From Bacillota bacterium (GTDB lineage Bacteria; Bacillota; Clostridia; Acetivibrionales; DSM-1351), in NCBI GenBank assembly GCA_023395575.1, contig JAEWZA010000214.1:1-8474 (forward strand): 8,474 nucleotides of DNA, written 5' to 3'. Both the position numbers and the translations under genes were made by a program. The notes below the pieces were generated by a model that was given only the letters and a program-made list of their open reading frames with translations, was not told where the DNA came from and made no database searches. Shown piece by piece: positions 1 through 6,502 of the stretch (the stretch's first letter is position 1; each line of letters starts with the position of its first letter).

Positions 1-605
1 GTACTATACCTCCAGATAAACAACTTAATTATTTGTTAATAGTAAAGGATGAGACCATAAGACTCAGTAGACTTGTTAATGACCTTTTGGATTTGGCAAA
101 GATGGAGGCTGGAGAAGTTACTCTAAACATTAAACAATTTGATATAAATGAATTGGTCCGTATATGTGTAATTAAACTTGAAACCTTGATAACTTCTAAA
201 AATATAGAAATTGAAGCAAATTTTGCAGTTGAAAATTTACTGGTTTCTGCTGATAAAGACTCTATTGAAAGAGTTATAATAAATCTATTGCACAATGCTG
301 TAAAATTTTCTAATGAAAATGGGAGAATTATTTTAGAAACTGTAAAGAATAAAGAAAAGGTATTGATTTCAGTAGCGGATACAGGAATAGGAATAAGTGA
401 AGAAGATATTAAGCGCGTTTGGGATAGATTTTACAAAACCGATAAGTCAAGAGGAAAGGATAAAACTGGAACTGGTTTGGGACTGGCTATTGCAAAAAAC
501 ATAATAAATGAACACAACCAAGAGATTTGGGTAGAAAGTAAAATCGGTATAGGTACTAAATTTACGTTTACTCTTGATTATTATAAAAACAGTTTAGAAG
601 ATTAA
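1..605 (+). CDS. Sensor histidine kinase, C-terminal part (5' end outside window)
   Basis: The reading frame is open from the left edge (first full codon at 3) and ends at TAA 603-605, giving about 200 visible residues. The first 40 or so match the second helix of a HisKA dimerisation domain (RLSRLVNDLLDLAKMEAGE). The phospho-accepting His should lie some 20-25 residues upstream, outside the window. A complete HATPase_c domain follows: N box with INLLHNAVKFS (about 279-311), G1 box DTGIGI (from 378), F-box region RVWDRFYKTDKS, and G2 box GTGLGLAI (from 468). The protein should autophosphorylate from ATP and pass phosphate to a response regulator, presumably encoded just upstream. The style is that of WalK/PhoR/ResE kinases. 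A TTG at 33 is only an internal codon. The htrA gene starts 70 bases downstream with no clear terminator between, so the two may be cotranscribed. The sensed signal cannot be judged because the sensor part is missing. Confidence 0.93.
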   Translation, partial: TIPPDKQLNYLLIVKDETIRLSRLVNDLLDLAKMEAGEVTLNIKQFDINELVRICVIKLETLITSKNIEIEANFAVENLLVSADKDSIERVIINLLHNAVKFSNENGRIILETVKNKEKVLISVADTGIGISEEDIKRVWDRFYKTDKSRGKDKTGTGLGLAIAKNIINEHNQEIWVESKIGIGTKFTFTLDYYKNSLED

Positions 606-675
606 CATTTTGTTCATAAATTTTTAAAGAAGTTTTATTACAATTGATTAATATCTGTTAGGAGGGAAAGCTATA

Positions 676-2220
676 ATGACCGATGAAAATTATGAGAAAA
701 TAAATGATGTTGAAAATATTGAAAATAGCACAGACAATAACGATGTTGTTTCAAAAGAGAGTTTTGGTGAAACTGATATAAACAACACTGATTTGGATAA
801 TAATTATTCTTCTCAGGAGAGTAATTCTGTTGAGAATAGTGATGTTAGCAACACCTTTATTGAAGCTTCAAACGACAATGAGAAATATGAGAATATTTCT
901 TCTGCTTCAAACAGTAATAATAAAAATTACAACGAAACTCAAAAAACATTTCAGAATCAGAATTTGAATAATAATTATAATGGCTATAACATGAATAAAT
1001 TAAGTATGAACAGTTATTATAAGGAAAATTTCAAAAAAACAAATAACAAAAAATCTGATGCGTGGAAATATGTTTTGGTTTCTTTAGTTAGTGCCATAAT
1101 TGGGGCTGCAATTATAGCAGTTATGCTTTTAGTTGTTGCACCAGTTGTACAACCTCAACTAAAAAAACTATTGGGTATTAGTTCCCAGGAAAATACTAAT
1201 ATCGGAGCACAGACAGGCATAAGTGAAGTAAAAAAGGTGGAAATCGTACAAACAGGTGAAAGCGCTGTTACGAGTGTGGCCGAGAAGGTTGGTCCTTCTG
1301 TTGTTGGAATTAGAGCCTCTTATCAAGACACGAATGAATTATTTGGGTCACAAGCTGATTTTGGAGAGGGTTCAGGTATTATAATAAGCACCGATGGCTA
1401 TATTCTTACAAACCACCATGTTGTAGAGCGCGCTTTGAATAATAAAACCAGAGGTATCAGAACTGGCTCACAAATACAGGTATATCTTCCTAATAGAATA
1501 GACAAACCATACAAGGCGGAGATTAAGGGATATGACTCGAAGACTGATTTGGCTGTTTTAAAGATTGAAGAGAATGGACTGCCAGCTATTGAGTTTGGTA
1601 ATTCAGATAGTGTAAAAGTGGGAGAACCTGCAATTGCCTTTGGAAATCCAGGTGGTTTAGAGTATATGGGTTCATTAACAACTGGTGTTATAAGCGGATT
1701 GAACAGAACAGTTCAGCTTGATGGAGGCAAAAAGATTAAACTTATTCAAACTGATGCAGCTATTAATCCTGGAAATAGCGGTGGTGCATTAGTCAACATT
1801 AAGGGGCAGCTAATAGGTGTAAATACCATCAAAATGGTTGCTACTGGTTTTGAAGGTTTGGGATTTGCAATTCCGGTTAATGATGCAAAAAAAATTGCTG
1901 ATGAGCTAATTAAAAACACATATATATCTAAACCTTATTTAGGAATATACGTTGATAATAGTTATACAGAAGATATAGCTAAAGAAAATAAATTGCCAAT
2001 GGGCGTATTTGTAGCAGATGTTGAAATTTTAGGAGCAGCCCAAAAAGCAGGTATTAGAGCACTAGACATAATAACAAAATTCAATAATGTAGAAGTAAAA
2101 TCTTATGACCAACTAGAAGAGGAAAAGAACAAATTTAAGCCTGGTGATGTTGTAGATGTAGAAATTTATAGAGATGGCAGCAGGAAAACATTAAAAGTTA
2201 CACTAGGTGAAACTAAATAA
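676..2220 (+). CDS. htrA: HtrA/DegP-like membrane-anchored serine protease with PDZ domain
   Basis: A 514-residue S1C-family protease, predicted to degrade misfolded proteins outside the membrane. Residues 1-130 are polar and Asn-rich (about 33 Asn), so probably disordered and cytoplasmic. Residues 131-158 form one transmembrane segment (VSLVSAIIGAAIIAVMLLVV) with no signal peptidase site, giving a type II membrane protein. The trypsin-like domain spans about 195-405, with catalytic His248 in TNHHVV, Asp291 in SKTDLAVLKI and Ser368 in NPGNSGGAL. One PDZ domain lies at about 418-510 (YLGI near its start, AGI.ALDIITKFNN inside). The single PDZ and N-terminal anchor match Gram-positive HtrA rather than two-PDZ periplasmic DegP. 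The ATG is preceded by AGGAGG at 660-665, 10 bases away. It lies directly after a sensor kinase, as in envelope-stress loci of other Bacillota. An intrinsic terminator follows within 15 bases. The family call is secure; which paralogue it is (HtrA, HtrB or HtrC-like) is not. Confidence 0.95.
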   Translation: MTDENYEKINDVENIENSTDNNDVVSKESFGETDINNTDLDNNYSSQESNSVENSDVSNTFIEASNDNEKYENISSASNSNNKNYNETQKTFQNQNLNNNYNGYNMNKLSMNSYYKENFKKTNNKKSDAWKYVLVSLVSAIIGAAIIAVMLLVVAPVVQPQLKKLLGISSQENTNIGAQTGISEVKKVEIVQTGESAVTSVAEKVGPSVVGIRASYQDTNELFGSQADFGEGSGIIISTDGYILTNHHVVERALNNKTRGIRTGSQIQVYLPNRIDKPYKAEIKGYDSKTDLAVLKIEENGLPAIEFGNSDSVKVGEPAIAFGNPGGLEYMGSLTTGVISGLNRTVQLDGGKKIKLIQTDAAINPGNSGGALVNIKGQLIGVNTIKMVATGFEGLGFAIPVNDAKKIADELIKNTYISKPYLGIYVDNSYTEDIAKENKLPMGVFVADVEILGAAQKAGIRALDIITKFNNVEVKSYDQLEEEKNKFKPGDVVDVEIYRDGSRKTLKVTLGETK

Positions 2221-2232
2221 ATATTATGATAT

Positions 2233-2276
2233 AATAGGTACAACATTTATTTAATGTTTGTACCTATTTTGTTTTT
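2233..2276 (+). terminator. Rho-independent terminator after htrA
   Basis: An 11-bp perfect stem pairs 2233-2243 (AATAGGTACAA) with 2258-2268. After one bulged T (2257) it continues inward for four more pairs (2244-2247 with 2253-2256) around a five-base loop. The right arm runs directly into the T-rich tract TTTTGTTTTT at 2267-2276. It starts 12 bases after the htrA stop, so it should end the kinase/htrA transcript and separate it from the HD-GYP gene. Confidence 0.9.
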
Positions 2277-2291
2277 AACGCTTAGATTCAA

Positions 2292-2322
2292 AATGAAATT
2301 TCTGATTGCAGAGAATTTCATT
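2292..2322. repeat. Isolated 13-bp hairpin in the htrA to HD-GYP gap
   Basis: AATGAAATT (2292-2300) is perfectly complementary to AATTTCATT (2314-2322). Inside it TCTG (2301-2304) pairs with CAGA (2309-2312) around an ATTG tetraloop, leaving G2313 bulged. No T-run follows on either strand, so it does not look like a terminator. It lies about 15 bases beyond the real terminator. It could be a protein-binding dyad, an RNA processing site, or the remnant of a dispersed palindromic repeat; the window contains no second copy. Confidence 0.6.
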
Positions 2323-2429
2323 ATATCAGGGCTCGCTATAAAATAAAAATATTTCACAAAAATATACATTTTATGTTGCTAATGTAACAAAAAAACTTTA
2401 AAATTATAGATGTGAGAGTCTATAAAGAT

Positions 2430-2456
2430 TTGAACATTAAGTTGGTTTATTATGAT
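2430..2456 (+). promoter_or_regulatory. Weak sigma-A-like promoter candidate for the HD-GYP gene
   Basis: TTGAAC (2430-2435) and TATGAT (2451-2456) resemble -35 and -10 hexamers, but the spacer is only 15 bases, shorter than the preferred 17. If used, transcription would start near 2463 and give a leader of about 180 bases, which would include the paired elements downstream. A promoter is expected somewhere between the terminator and 2641, but AT-rich DNA yields many such matches, so this placement is tentative. Confidence 0.25.
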
Positions 2457-2640
2457 TTCAAGCAATTAAAAGACATAAGCTCACAGCATACTAATATTCT
2501 GAATTTTGAGCATGTGCTACCACAATAGAGCATTATTTTAAATCACAAAATCAGTTGGTGGTTAGCCTTAAACTCAAACTATCGAGCAGATAGTAATTGA
2601 CTTGGTAAAACTGCTTAAAAATTTACTGATGGAGGAAGGT
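2457..2640 (+). promoter_or_regulatory. Foldable 5' leader of the HD-GYP gene
   Basis: This stretch has no convincing gene. Three pairings can be drawn. CTGA(A)TTTTG at 2499-2508 pairs with CAAAATCAG at 2546-2554: nine pairs, one bulged A, enclosing TGCT 2515-2518 with AGCA 2529-2532. ACTATC 2578-2583 pairs with GATAGT 2589-2594 around a GAGCA loop. Finally, 2602-2609 pairs with 2622-2629: eight pairs, two of them G-U, with a 12-base loop. The last hairpin ends one base before GGAGG at 2631, so its folding could affect ribosome access. No c-di-GMP-I, c-di-GMP-II, T-box, SAM or cobalamin riboswitch consensus was recognised. The pairings are seen in the sequence; function as a regulatory RNA is inference. 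Confidence 0.4.
2631..2635 (+). promoter_or_regulatory. Shine-Dalgarno site that sets the HD-GYP start at ATG 2641
   Basis: GGAGG is followed five bases later by ATG 2641. The frame is also open from a TTG at 2602 and an ATG at 2629, but neither has a purine-rich site at proper spacing. The extra 13 residues would overlap the Shine-Dalgarno site itself and add nothing resembling the membrane start. I therefore take 2641 as the start. Confidence 0.8.
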
Positions 2641-4131
2641 ATGAGCTTTAATAAGTATTATTTTTATTTTTTAAAATGTATTGCATTGATTATAACTATT
2701 CCATTATTGATTTATGGATATTCTAAACAATATGTATTTTTATTGTCTATTAGTTTATTAATACTTTTTGTTTTTTTAATGTTTAGTGTTTTGGAGATTG
2801 CTACAGTATCAAAAAATAGAACAAAATATAAACATAAGATTCAGAAAATTATCAAAAAGCAAGCAATAAAGATTTTAGAACCTCAACGTTTTTTATATTT
2901 ATATAAAAATAAGAAACCCATAAATTCCTATGAATTATTAAAACAAAAACAGAAAGAGCTTGAAATATTAAGAGTAACATCTGAGAAATTTAATTCTACA
3001 ATGGATGTAGATAATATTGTAGAGTATATTTTTGATATTTACCAAAAATTTACTAATTGTGATAGGTGCTTAATTTGTTTTAAGGACATTGATTCTCAAG
3101 ATATTTTTTGTAGGTATGAGTTTGGAAAAGAAAAATATGGTGAAGTTGGAAAATTTTTTGATGATGACTCTGTAATTACAAAATGTTTCAATACAAATTC
3201 AATTGTTGTTACTAATGATATTTTAATTAAGAAAAGAGGAATATATGGTGACAAACTTGCAATACCTTTAAGTATATCTACCGAACAACTAGGTGTTATA
3301 TTTTTAGAAACTTCCAAGAAAAATACTTTTAAAAATATCAATTTGCCGTTTATTAAAAGCTTGGCAAATTATGCTGCTGTTGCAATAAACAAGGCTGAAT
3401 TATTTAATGATGTTTGGGCGCAGAAACAGGAAATTGAGGCTCTTTATGAAGAAACTGCGGCTGTTAATGATGACCTAAATGATAACATTGAAAATTTAAA
3501 TTTGGCTAAAGAAGAGCTTAGGCTTAAAAATGAAGAATTGCTTAAATATTCTGAAAGCTTAAATACAGGATATATTCAAACTGTTATGTCATTAGTTAAT
3601 GCAATTGAAGCAAAGGATGCCTACACAAGTGGACATTGTCAAAGAGTTATGGAAATTGCTTGTGAAATAGCTGCTAATTTGAATCTTGATGAAGATTCAA
3701 TACAGGATTTAAAATATGCTGCGGTTTTACACGATATAGGAAAAATAGGAATTTCTGCTAGAATTCTTAATAAACCAGAAAAGCTGACAGATCAAGAATA
3801 TGAAGAAATTAAGAAGCATCCAGAAATATCATATAATATATTAAAAAATGTTGAGTTTCTAAATAGTGGACTTAAAGCCATTTTAGAGCATCATGAGAAG
3901 TACAATGGATCGGGGTATCCTAATAACCTGAAAGGTGAAGAAATAAGCCTTTTGGGAAGAATACTATGTATTGCAGATGCATTTGACGCAATGACTAGTA
4001 ACAGAACCTATCGTAAGGGTATGACAATGGAAGTCGCAGTTAATGAAATTGAAAGATGTAAAGGAATACAATTTGATCCTAAAGTATCAGATGTTTTTAT
4101 TAAAATGATTAGAGAGTTAGTAAATACATAA
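2641..4131 (+). CDS. Membrane GAF/HD-GYP protein, predicted c-di-GMP phosphodiesterase
   Basis: A 496-residue protein from ATG 2641. Two hydrophobic helices (about 7-27 and 31-54) anchor it, with a very short loop between. A basic linker and a GAF-like sensor domain (about 113-255) follow, then a heptad-like coiled coil (about 258-308, rich in Glu, Leu, Lys and Asn), and an HD-GYP domain (about 311-495). The HD-GYP hallmarks are all present: His332 in TSGHCQRV, HD pair His364-Asp365 in LHDIGKIG, His393 in KKHPE, His417-His418-Glu419 in HHEKYNGSGYP (GYP 425-427), and Asp446/Asp449 in IADAFDAMTSNRTYRKG. The metal-binding set is intact, so hydrolysis of cyclic di-GMP is the expected reaction; some relatives act on other cyclic dinucleotides. 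The GAF ligand is unknown. The gene follows a long leader and precedes glgA by 42 bases, probably in one operon. Confidence 0.92.
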   Translation: MSFNKYYFYFLKCIALIITIPLLIYGYSKQYVFLLSISLLILFVFLMFSVLEIATVSKNRTKYKHKIQKIIKKQAIKILEPQRFLYLYKNKKPINSYELLKQKQKELEILRVTSEKFNSTMDVDNIVEYIFDIYQKFTNCDRCLICFKDIDSQDIFCRYEFGKEKYGEVGKFFDDDSVITKCFNTNSIVVTNDILIKKRGIYGDKLAIPLSISTEQLGVIFLETSKKNTFKNINLPFIKSLANYAAVAINKAELFNDVWAQKQEIEALYEETAAVNDDLNDNIENLNLAKEELRLKNEELLKYSESLNTGYIQTVMSLVNAIEAKDAYTSGHCQRVMEIACEIAANLNLDEDSIQDLKYAAVLHDIGKIGISARILNKPEKLTDQEYEEIKKHPEISYNILKNVEFLNSGLKAILEHHEKYNGSGYPNNLKGEEISLLGRILCIADAFDAMTSNRTYRKGMTMEVAVNEIERCKGIQFDPKVSDVFIKMIRELVNT

Positions 4132-4162
4132 ACTAAATATAATATAAATGTCATTACACTTT

Positions 4163-4167
4163 GGAGG
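4163..4167 (+). promoter_or_regulatory. Shine-Dalgarno site supporting the GTG start of glgA
   Basis: GGAGG stands six bases before GTG 4174. No ATG lies at a suitable position in this frame before the conserved N-terminal strand (KVLFVSAEV), so the non-ATG start is well supported. Confidence 0.85.
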
Positions 4168-4173
4168 TATATA

Positions 4174-5637
4174 GTGAACATAAAAAAACAACTAAAAGTG
4201 CTTTTTGTTTCTGCAGAGGTTGATCCATTTGCTAAAACAGGGGGATTAGCAGATGTAGCAGGCTCATTACCAAAAGAGCTATCTTTGTTAGGTCATGATG
4301 TAAGAGTAGTAATGCCAAGATATGGAGTTATTGATGTAAATACAAAATATGCTGCAGATGTTGCTGTTGAAATTGGGCATAGGATAGAAACATGTGTAAT
4401 TAAAGAAGGTAGTATTTTCAATACAGAAGATAAAGCAATTCCTATATACTTTATAGAGAATCACAATTATTTCAATAGAAATGGAATATATTGCTACTTT
4501 GATGACGCACAAAGATTTATATTATTATGTAAGACAGCTCTTGAGATGTTGCCGGCTATTGGTTTTAAGCCTGATATAATTCACTGTAATGATTGGCATA
4601 CAGGACCTATTTGCCTATTACTCAATGAAAAATATAAAAAGAATGATTTTTATAAAGATATTGCAACAGTTTACACTGTCCACAATTTAGAATATCAAGG
4701 TAATTTTGGTTCGGATGTTACTAGATATTTGAATTTGGAGGAAGGATATTTTGTTTCTGATAAAGCAGAGTTTTATGGTATGTTTAGTTTCATGAAGTGT
4801 GGTTTAGTGTATGCTGATATTATTAGTACTGTTAGTAAACAATATGCAGATGAAATATTAACTACGGCATATGGTGAAAAAATGGAAGGTGTGTTAAATA
4901 AGAGGAAAGAAGATCTCTTTGGAATAGTAAATGGTATTTCGTATGAAGAATTTGATCCTAGCAAAGATAAATGCCTATATGCCAATTTTGACAAAAACAA
5001 TATAAAGCTAAAAAATAAAAATAAACAAGCCATTCAGGATGAACTGAATTTACCTAGGAGCCGGGCTCCATTGATGGGTATAGTTACAAGACTTACAGGG
5101 CAAAAAGGACTAGAGCTTCTGTTGGGATGTATAGATGATTTAATTATAAAAGAAAATGTACAACTAATTGTTTTGGGGCTTGGTGATGAGTGCTATCACA
5201 ATGCATTCTCAGAGTTGCAAAAGAAATATCCTCTTAATGTAGCTGCATTTTTTGAGTTTAATACTGATTTAGCAAAAAAAATATATGCTGCTTCAGATAT
5301 GTTTTTAATGCCCTCCAGATTTGAACCTTGCGGTTTAGGTCAGATAATTAGTCTTAGATATGGTACGATACCTGTGGTAAGAGCAACTGGTGGGTTAGCT
5401 GAGACTATAATTGACTACGACGAAAATAATACAGATGGAAATGGTTTTTCATTTGAGGAATTCTCAGTAAGCGAATTCAATAAAACAATATATAGAGCTA
5501 TTGATGTCTACAAGAATAAGCCTGAGATTTGGGAAAAGCTTATTTTAAGAGCTTTAGATAGTGATTTTTCTTGGAAGAAGCCTAGTAGAGCTTATCTTGA
5601 GCTTTATGAATTAGCTGTTAAAAGAATAAAAGGTTGA
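4174..5637 (+). CDS. glgA: Glycogen (starch) synthase, ADP-glucose type, GT5
   Basis: A 487-residue cytosolic enzyme, close to the usual 475-490 for bacterial GlgA, which adds glucose from ADP-glucose to the non-reducing end of an alpha-1,4-glucan. The N-terminal strand KVLFVSAEVDPFAKTGGLADV carries the KTGGL nucleotide-sugar motif at 21-25. HCNDWHTG (137-144) supplies Asp140. TVHNLEYQG (168-176) and STVSKQYADEI are family signatures. The C-terminal Rossmann half has Arg306 and Lys311 in TRLTGQKG, spaced like Arg300/Lys305 of the E. coli enzyme, then PSRFEPCGLGQ with Glu384, and RATGGLAETI. All expected catalytic residues are present. Translation starts at GTG with a good ribosome site. No glgC, glgD, glgB or glgP lies beside it, so this copy is away from a glycogen cluster, at least within this window. 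It sits between an HD-GYP gene and nth, with no terminator on either side. Confidence 0.96.
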   Translation: MNIKKQLKVLFVSAEVDPFAKTGGLADVAGSLPKELSLLGHDVRVVMPRYGVIDVNTKYAADVAVEIGHRIETCVIKEGSIFNTEDKAIPIYFIENHNYFNRNGIYCYFDDAQRFILLCKTALEMLPAIGFKPDIIHCNDWHTGPICLLLNEKYKKNDFYKDIATVYTVHNLEYQGNFGSDVTRYLNLEEGYFVSDKAEFYGMFSFMKCGLVYADIISTVSKQYADEILTTAYGEKMEGVLNKRKEDLFGIVNGISYEEFDPSKDKCLYANFDKNNIKLKNKNKQAIQDELNLPRSRAPLMGIVTRLTGQKGLELLLGCIDDLIIKENVQLIVLGLGDECYHNAFSELQKKYPLNVAAFFEFNTDLAKKIYAASDMFLMPSRFEPCGLGQIISLRYGTIPVVRATGGLAETIIDYDENNTDGNGFSFEEFSVSEFNKTIYRAIDVYKNKPEIWEKLILRALDSDFSWKKPSRAYLELYELAVKRIKG

Positions 5638-5647
5638 TTAATTACCA

Positions 5648-6283
5648 ATGAATAAAAAAGAAAAAACAATTCAAATTTTAAAAATTTTTGACAAGCTTTA
5701 TCCTAACGCTGAGTGTTCACTTGTTTACAGGAGTCCATTACAATTGCTTATTTCAACTCAATTGGCTGCTCAGTGCACAGATGCAAGGGTAAACATTGTA
5801 GCTAAAGATTTATATACAAAATATAAAAGTGCAGAAGACTTTGCAAATGCTGATATTATGGAATTAGAACAGGATATCAAATCAACTGGGTTTTATAGAA
5901 ACAAGGCAAAAAATATTAAAGAGTGTTGTAGAATACTTGTTGCTAAATACAATGGAGAGATACCAGCAAATATGGAAGAGCTTACAGCACTTCCGGGAGT
6001 TGGTCGCAAGACTGCTAATCTTGTACTTTATGAGATTTATGGTATACAAGGTATTATTGTAGATACACACGCAAAAAGACTGTCTAACCGGATTGGTTTA
6101 ACTAAAAGTGAAAATCCTGAAAAGATTGAATATGACCTTCAAAAAATAGTGCCAAAGGAAAGATGGGCAGATTTTTGTCATAGATTAGTATCTCACGGCA
6201 GAGTAGTATGTAAAGCTAGAAAGCCCGAATGTGAAAACTGTGAAATAAGGGATTATTGTAATTATTACAGCAAAAATAATTAG
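5648..6283 (+). CDS. nth: Endonuclease III, DNA glycosylase/AP lyase
   Basis: A 211-residue protein, the same size as E. coli Nth (211), which removes oxidised pyrimidines and nicks abasic sites in base-excision repair. STQLAAQCTDARVN (36-49) matches the conserved LSAQ.TD.RVN helix. The helix-hairpin-helix motif LPGVGRKTANLVL lies at 115-127 with catalytic Lys121. VDTHAKRLSNRIGL carries catalytic Asp139. The C-terminal 4Fe-4S cluster ligands are Cys188, Cys195, Cys198 and Cys204 with the classic C-x6-C-x2-C-x5-C spacing. The ATG is 10 bases after the glgA stop. Its Shine-Dalgarno site is poor (only AAAAGG near 5628-5633, too far away), so translation probably depends on coupling to glgA. The stop codon is part of the outer arm of the downstream stem structure at 6280-6399. 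Confidence 0.97.
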   Translation: MNKKEKTIQILKIFDKLYPNAECSLVYRSPLQLLISTQLAAQCTDARVNIVAKDLYTKYKSAEDFANADIMELEQDIKSTGFYRNKAKNIKECCRILVAKYNGEIPANMEELTALPGVGRKTANLVLYEIYGIQGIIVDTHAKRLSNRIGLTKSENPEKIEYDLQKIVPKERWADFCHRLVSHGRVVCKARKPECENCEIRDYCNYYSKNN

Positions 6284-6399
6284 ATTAGTAGTTGTGGCTA
6301 TATTGGTTATCTGACTTATGAGATTTTGCAGAGTTCAAAAATGAGCATGTGATGATATCATGTGGATATCAATAAAGAGCCACAAAAGGGTCTAACTAA
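6280..6399 (+). ncRNA. Long interrupted stem after nth: candidate structured RNA or 5' leader
   Basis: Three stacked helices can be drawn by eye. Outer: TTAG(A)TTAG 6280-6288 pairs with CTAACTAA 6392-6399, eight pairs and one bulged A. Middle: TTGTGGCT 6292-6299 pairs perfectly with AGCCACAA 6378-6385. Inner: 6301-6311 pairs with 6365-6374, ten pairs including one G-U and one bulged U. Inside lie two small hairpins: TTTTG 6324-6328 with CAAAA 6336-6340, and CATG 6346-6349 with CATG 6359-6362. No T-run follows the structure, so it is not a simple terminator. The outer helix uses the nth stop codon. The pairing is seen directly; whether it is an RNA element, an attenuator part or a DNA palindrome is open. 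I do not recognise the class. Confidence 0.45.
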
Positions 6400-6420
6400 A
6401 AATCAAATTTTGTATGTACA

Positions 6421-6454
6421 TAATGCTTTTTGAGCATTAATAGCCAAATCGGCT
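6421..6454 (+). promoter_or_regulatory. Two adjacent small hairpins in the FtsA-like gene leader
   Basis: TAATGCT 6421-6427 pairs with AGCATTA 6433-6439 (seven pairs, TTTTG loop). Directly after it AGCC 6442-6445 pairs with GGCT 6451-6454 around AAATC. They stack between the long stem at 6280-6399 and the hairpin next to the ribosome site. Neither is followed by a T-run. They are probably parts of a folded leader, function unknown. Confidence 0.4.
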
Positions 6455-6471
6455 TATTCGCAGATAGTTTT

Positions 6472-6502
6472 CACCAGCTTTGCATTAAAGCCGGTGTGGA
6501 GG
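6472..6502 (+). promoter_or_regulatory. Hairpin abutting the GGAGG site of the FtsA-like gene
   Basis: CACCAGCTTT 6472-6481 pairs with AAAGCCGGTG 6487-6496 (nine pairs and one A-C mismatch) around a GCATT loop. One T separates the stem from GGAGG at 6498-6502, and ATG 6508 follows five bases later. A stem this close to the Shine-Dalgarno site can modulate ribosome binding, and the HD-GYP gene has the same geometry at 2602-2635. The pairing is clear; the regulatory role is inference. Confidence 0.5.

Noticed and set aside
29..295. Antisense open frames inside the kinase, HD-GYP, glgA and nth genes
   Set aside because: Short minus-strand frames such as 29-295, 3096-3341, 4288-4512, 4773-5033 and 5882-6070 lie wholly within clear conserved genes, have no family features, and are expected by chance opposite AT-rich coding sequence.
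2292..2322. Hairpin as a second terminator
   Set aside because: No T-run follows on the + strand, and the opposite strand lacks one as well. A proper terminator already lies at 2233-2276.
2602..2640. Upstream in-frame TTG (2602) or ATG (2629) as the start of the HD-GYP gene
   Set aside because: Neither has a Shine-Dalgarno site at proper spacing, while ATG 2641 has GGAGG five bases before it. The added 13 residues would be encoded by the leader hairpin and the ribosome site itself.
2457..2640. c-di-GMP riboswitch before the HD-GYP gene
   Set aside because: The conserved core of class I (GGCAAACC...GCAAAGCC type segments) and the conserved blocks of class II were not found by eye, so the leader is reported only as an unknown foldable element.
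5682..5696. Spo0A-box-like match on the minus strand (TTGTCAAAAA)
   Set aside because: It lies inside the nth coding region, is not near a promoter, and differs from the consensus at a key position.
6256..6321. Promoter for the FtsA-like gene near the end of nth
   Set aside because: Pairs such as TTGTAA/TAATTA (spacer 15) and TTGTGG/TTATGA (spacer 18) are too weak and too common in AT-rich DNA to report, and they conflict with the stem drawn there.
6280..6399. Terminator after nth
   Set aside because: The long stem is followed by a mixed sequence (after 6399) with only a four-base T-run at 6408-6411, separated from the stem, so an intrinsic terminator is not supported.
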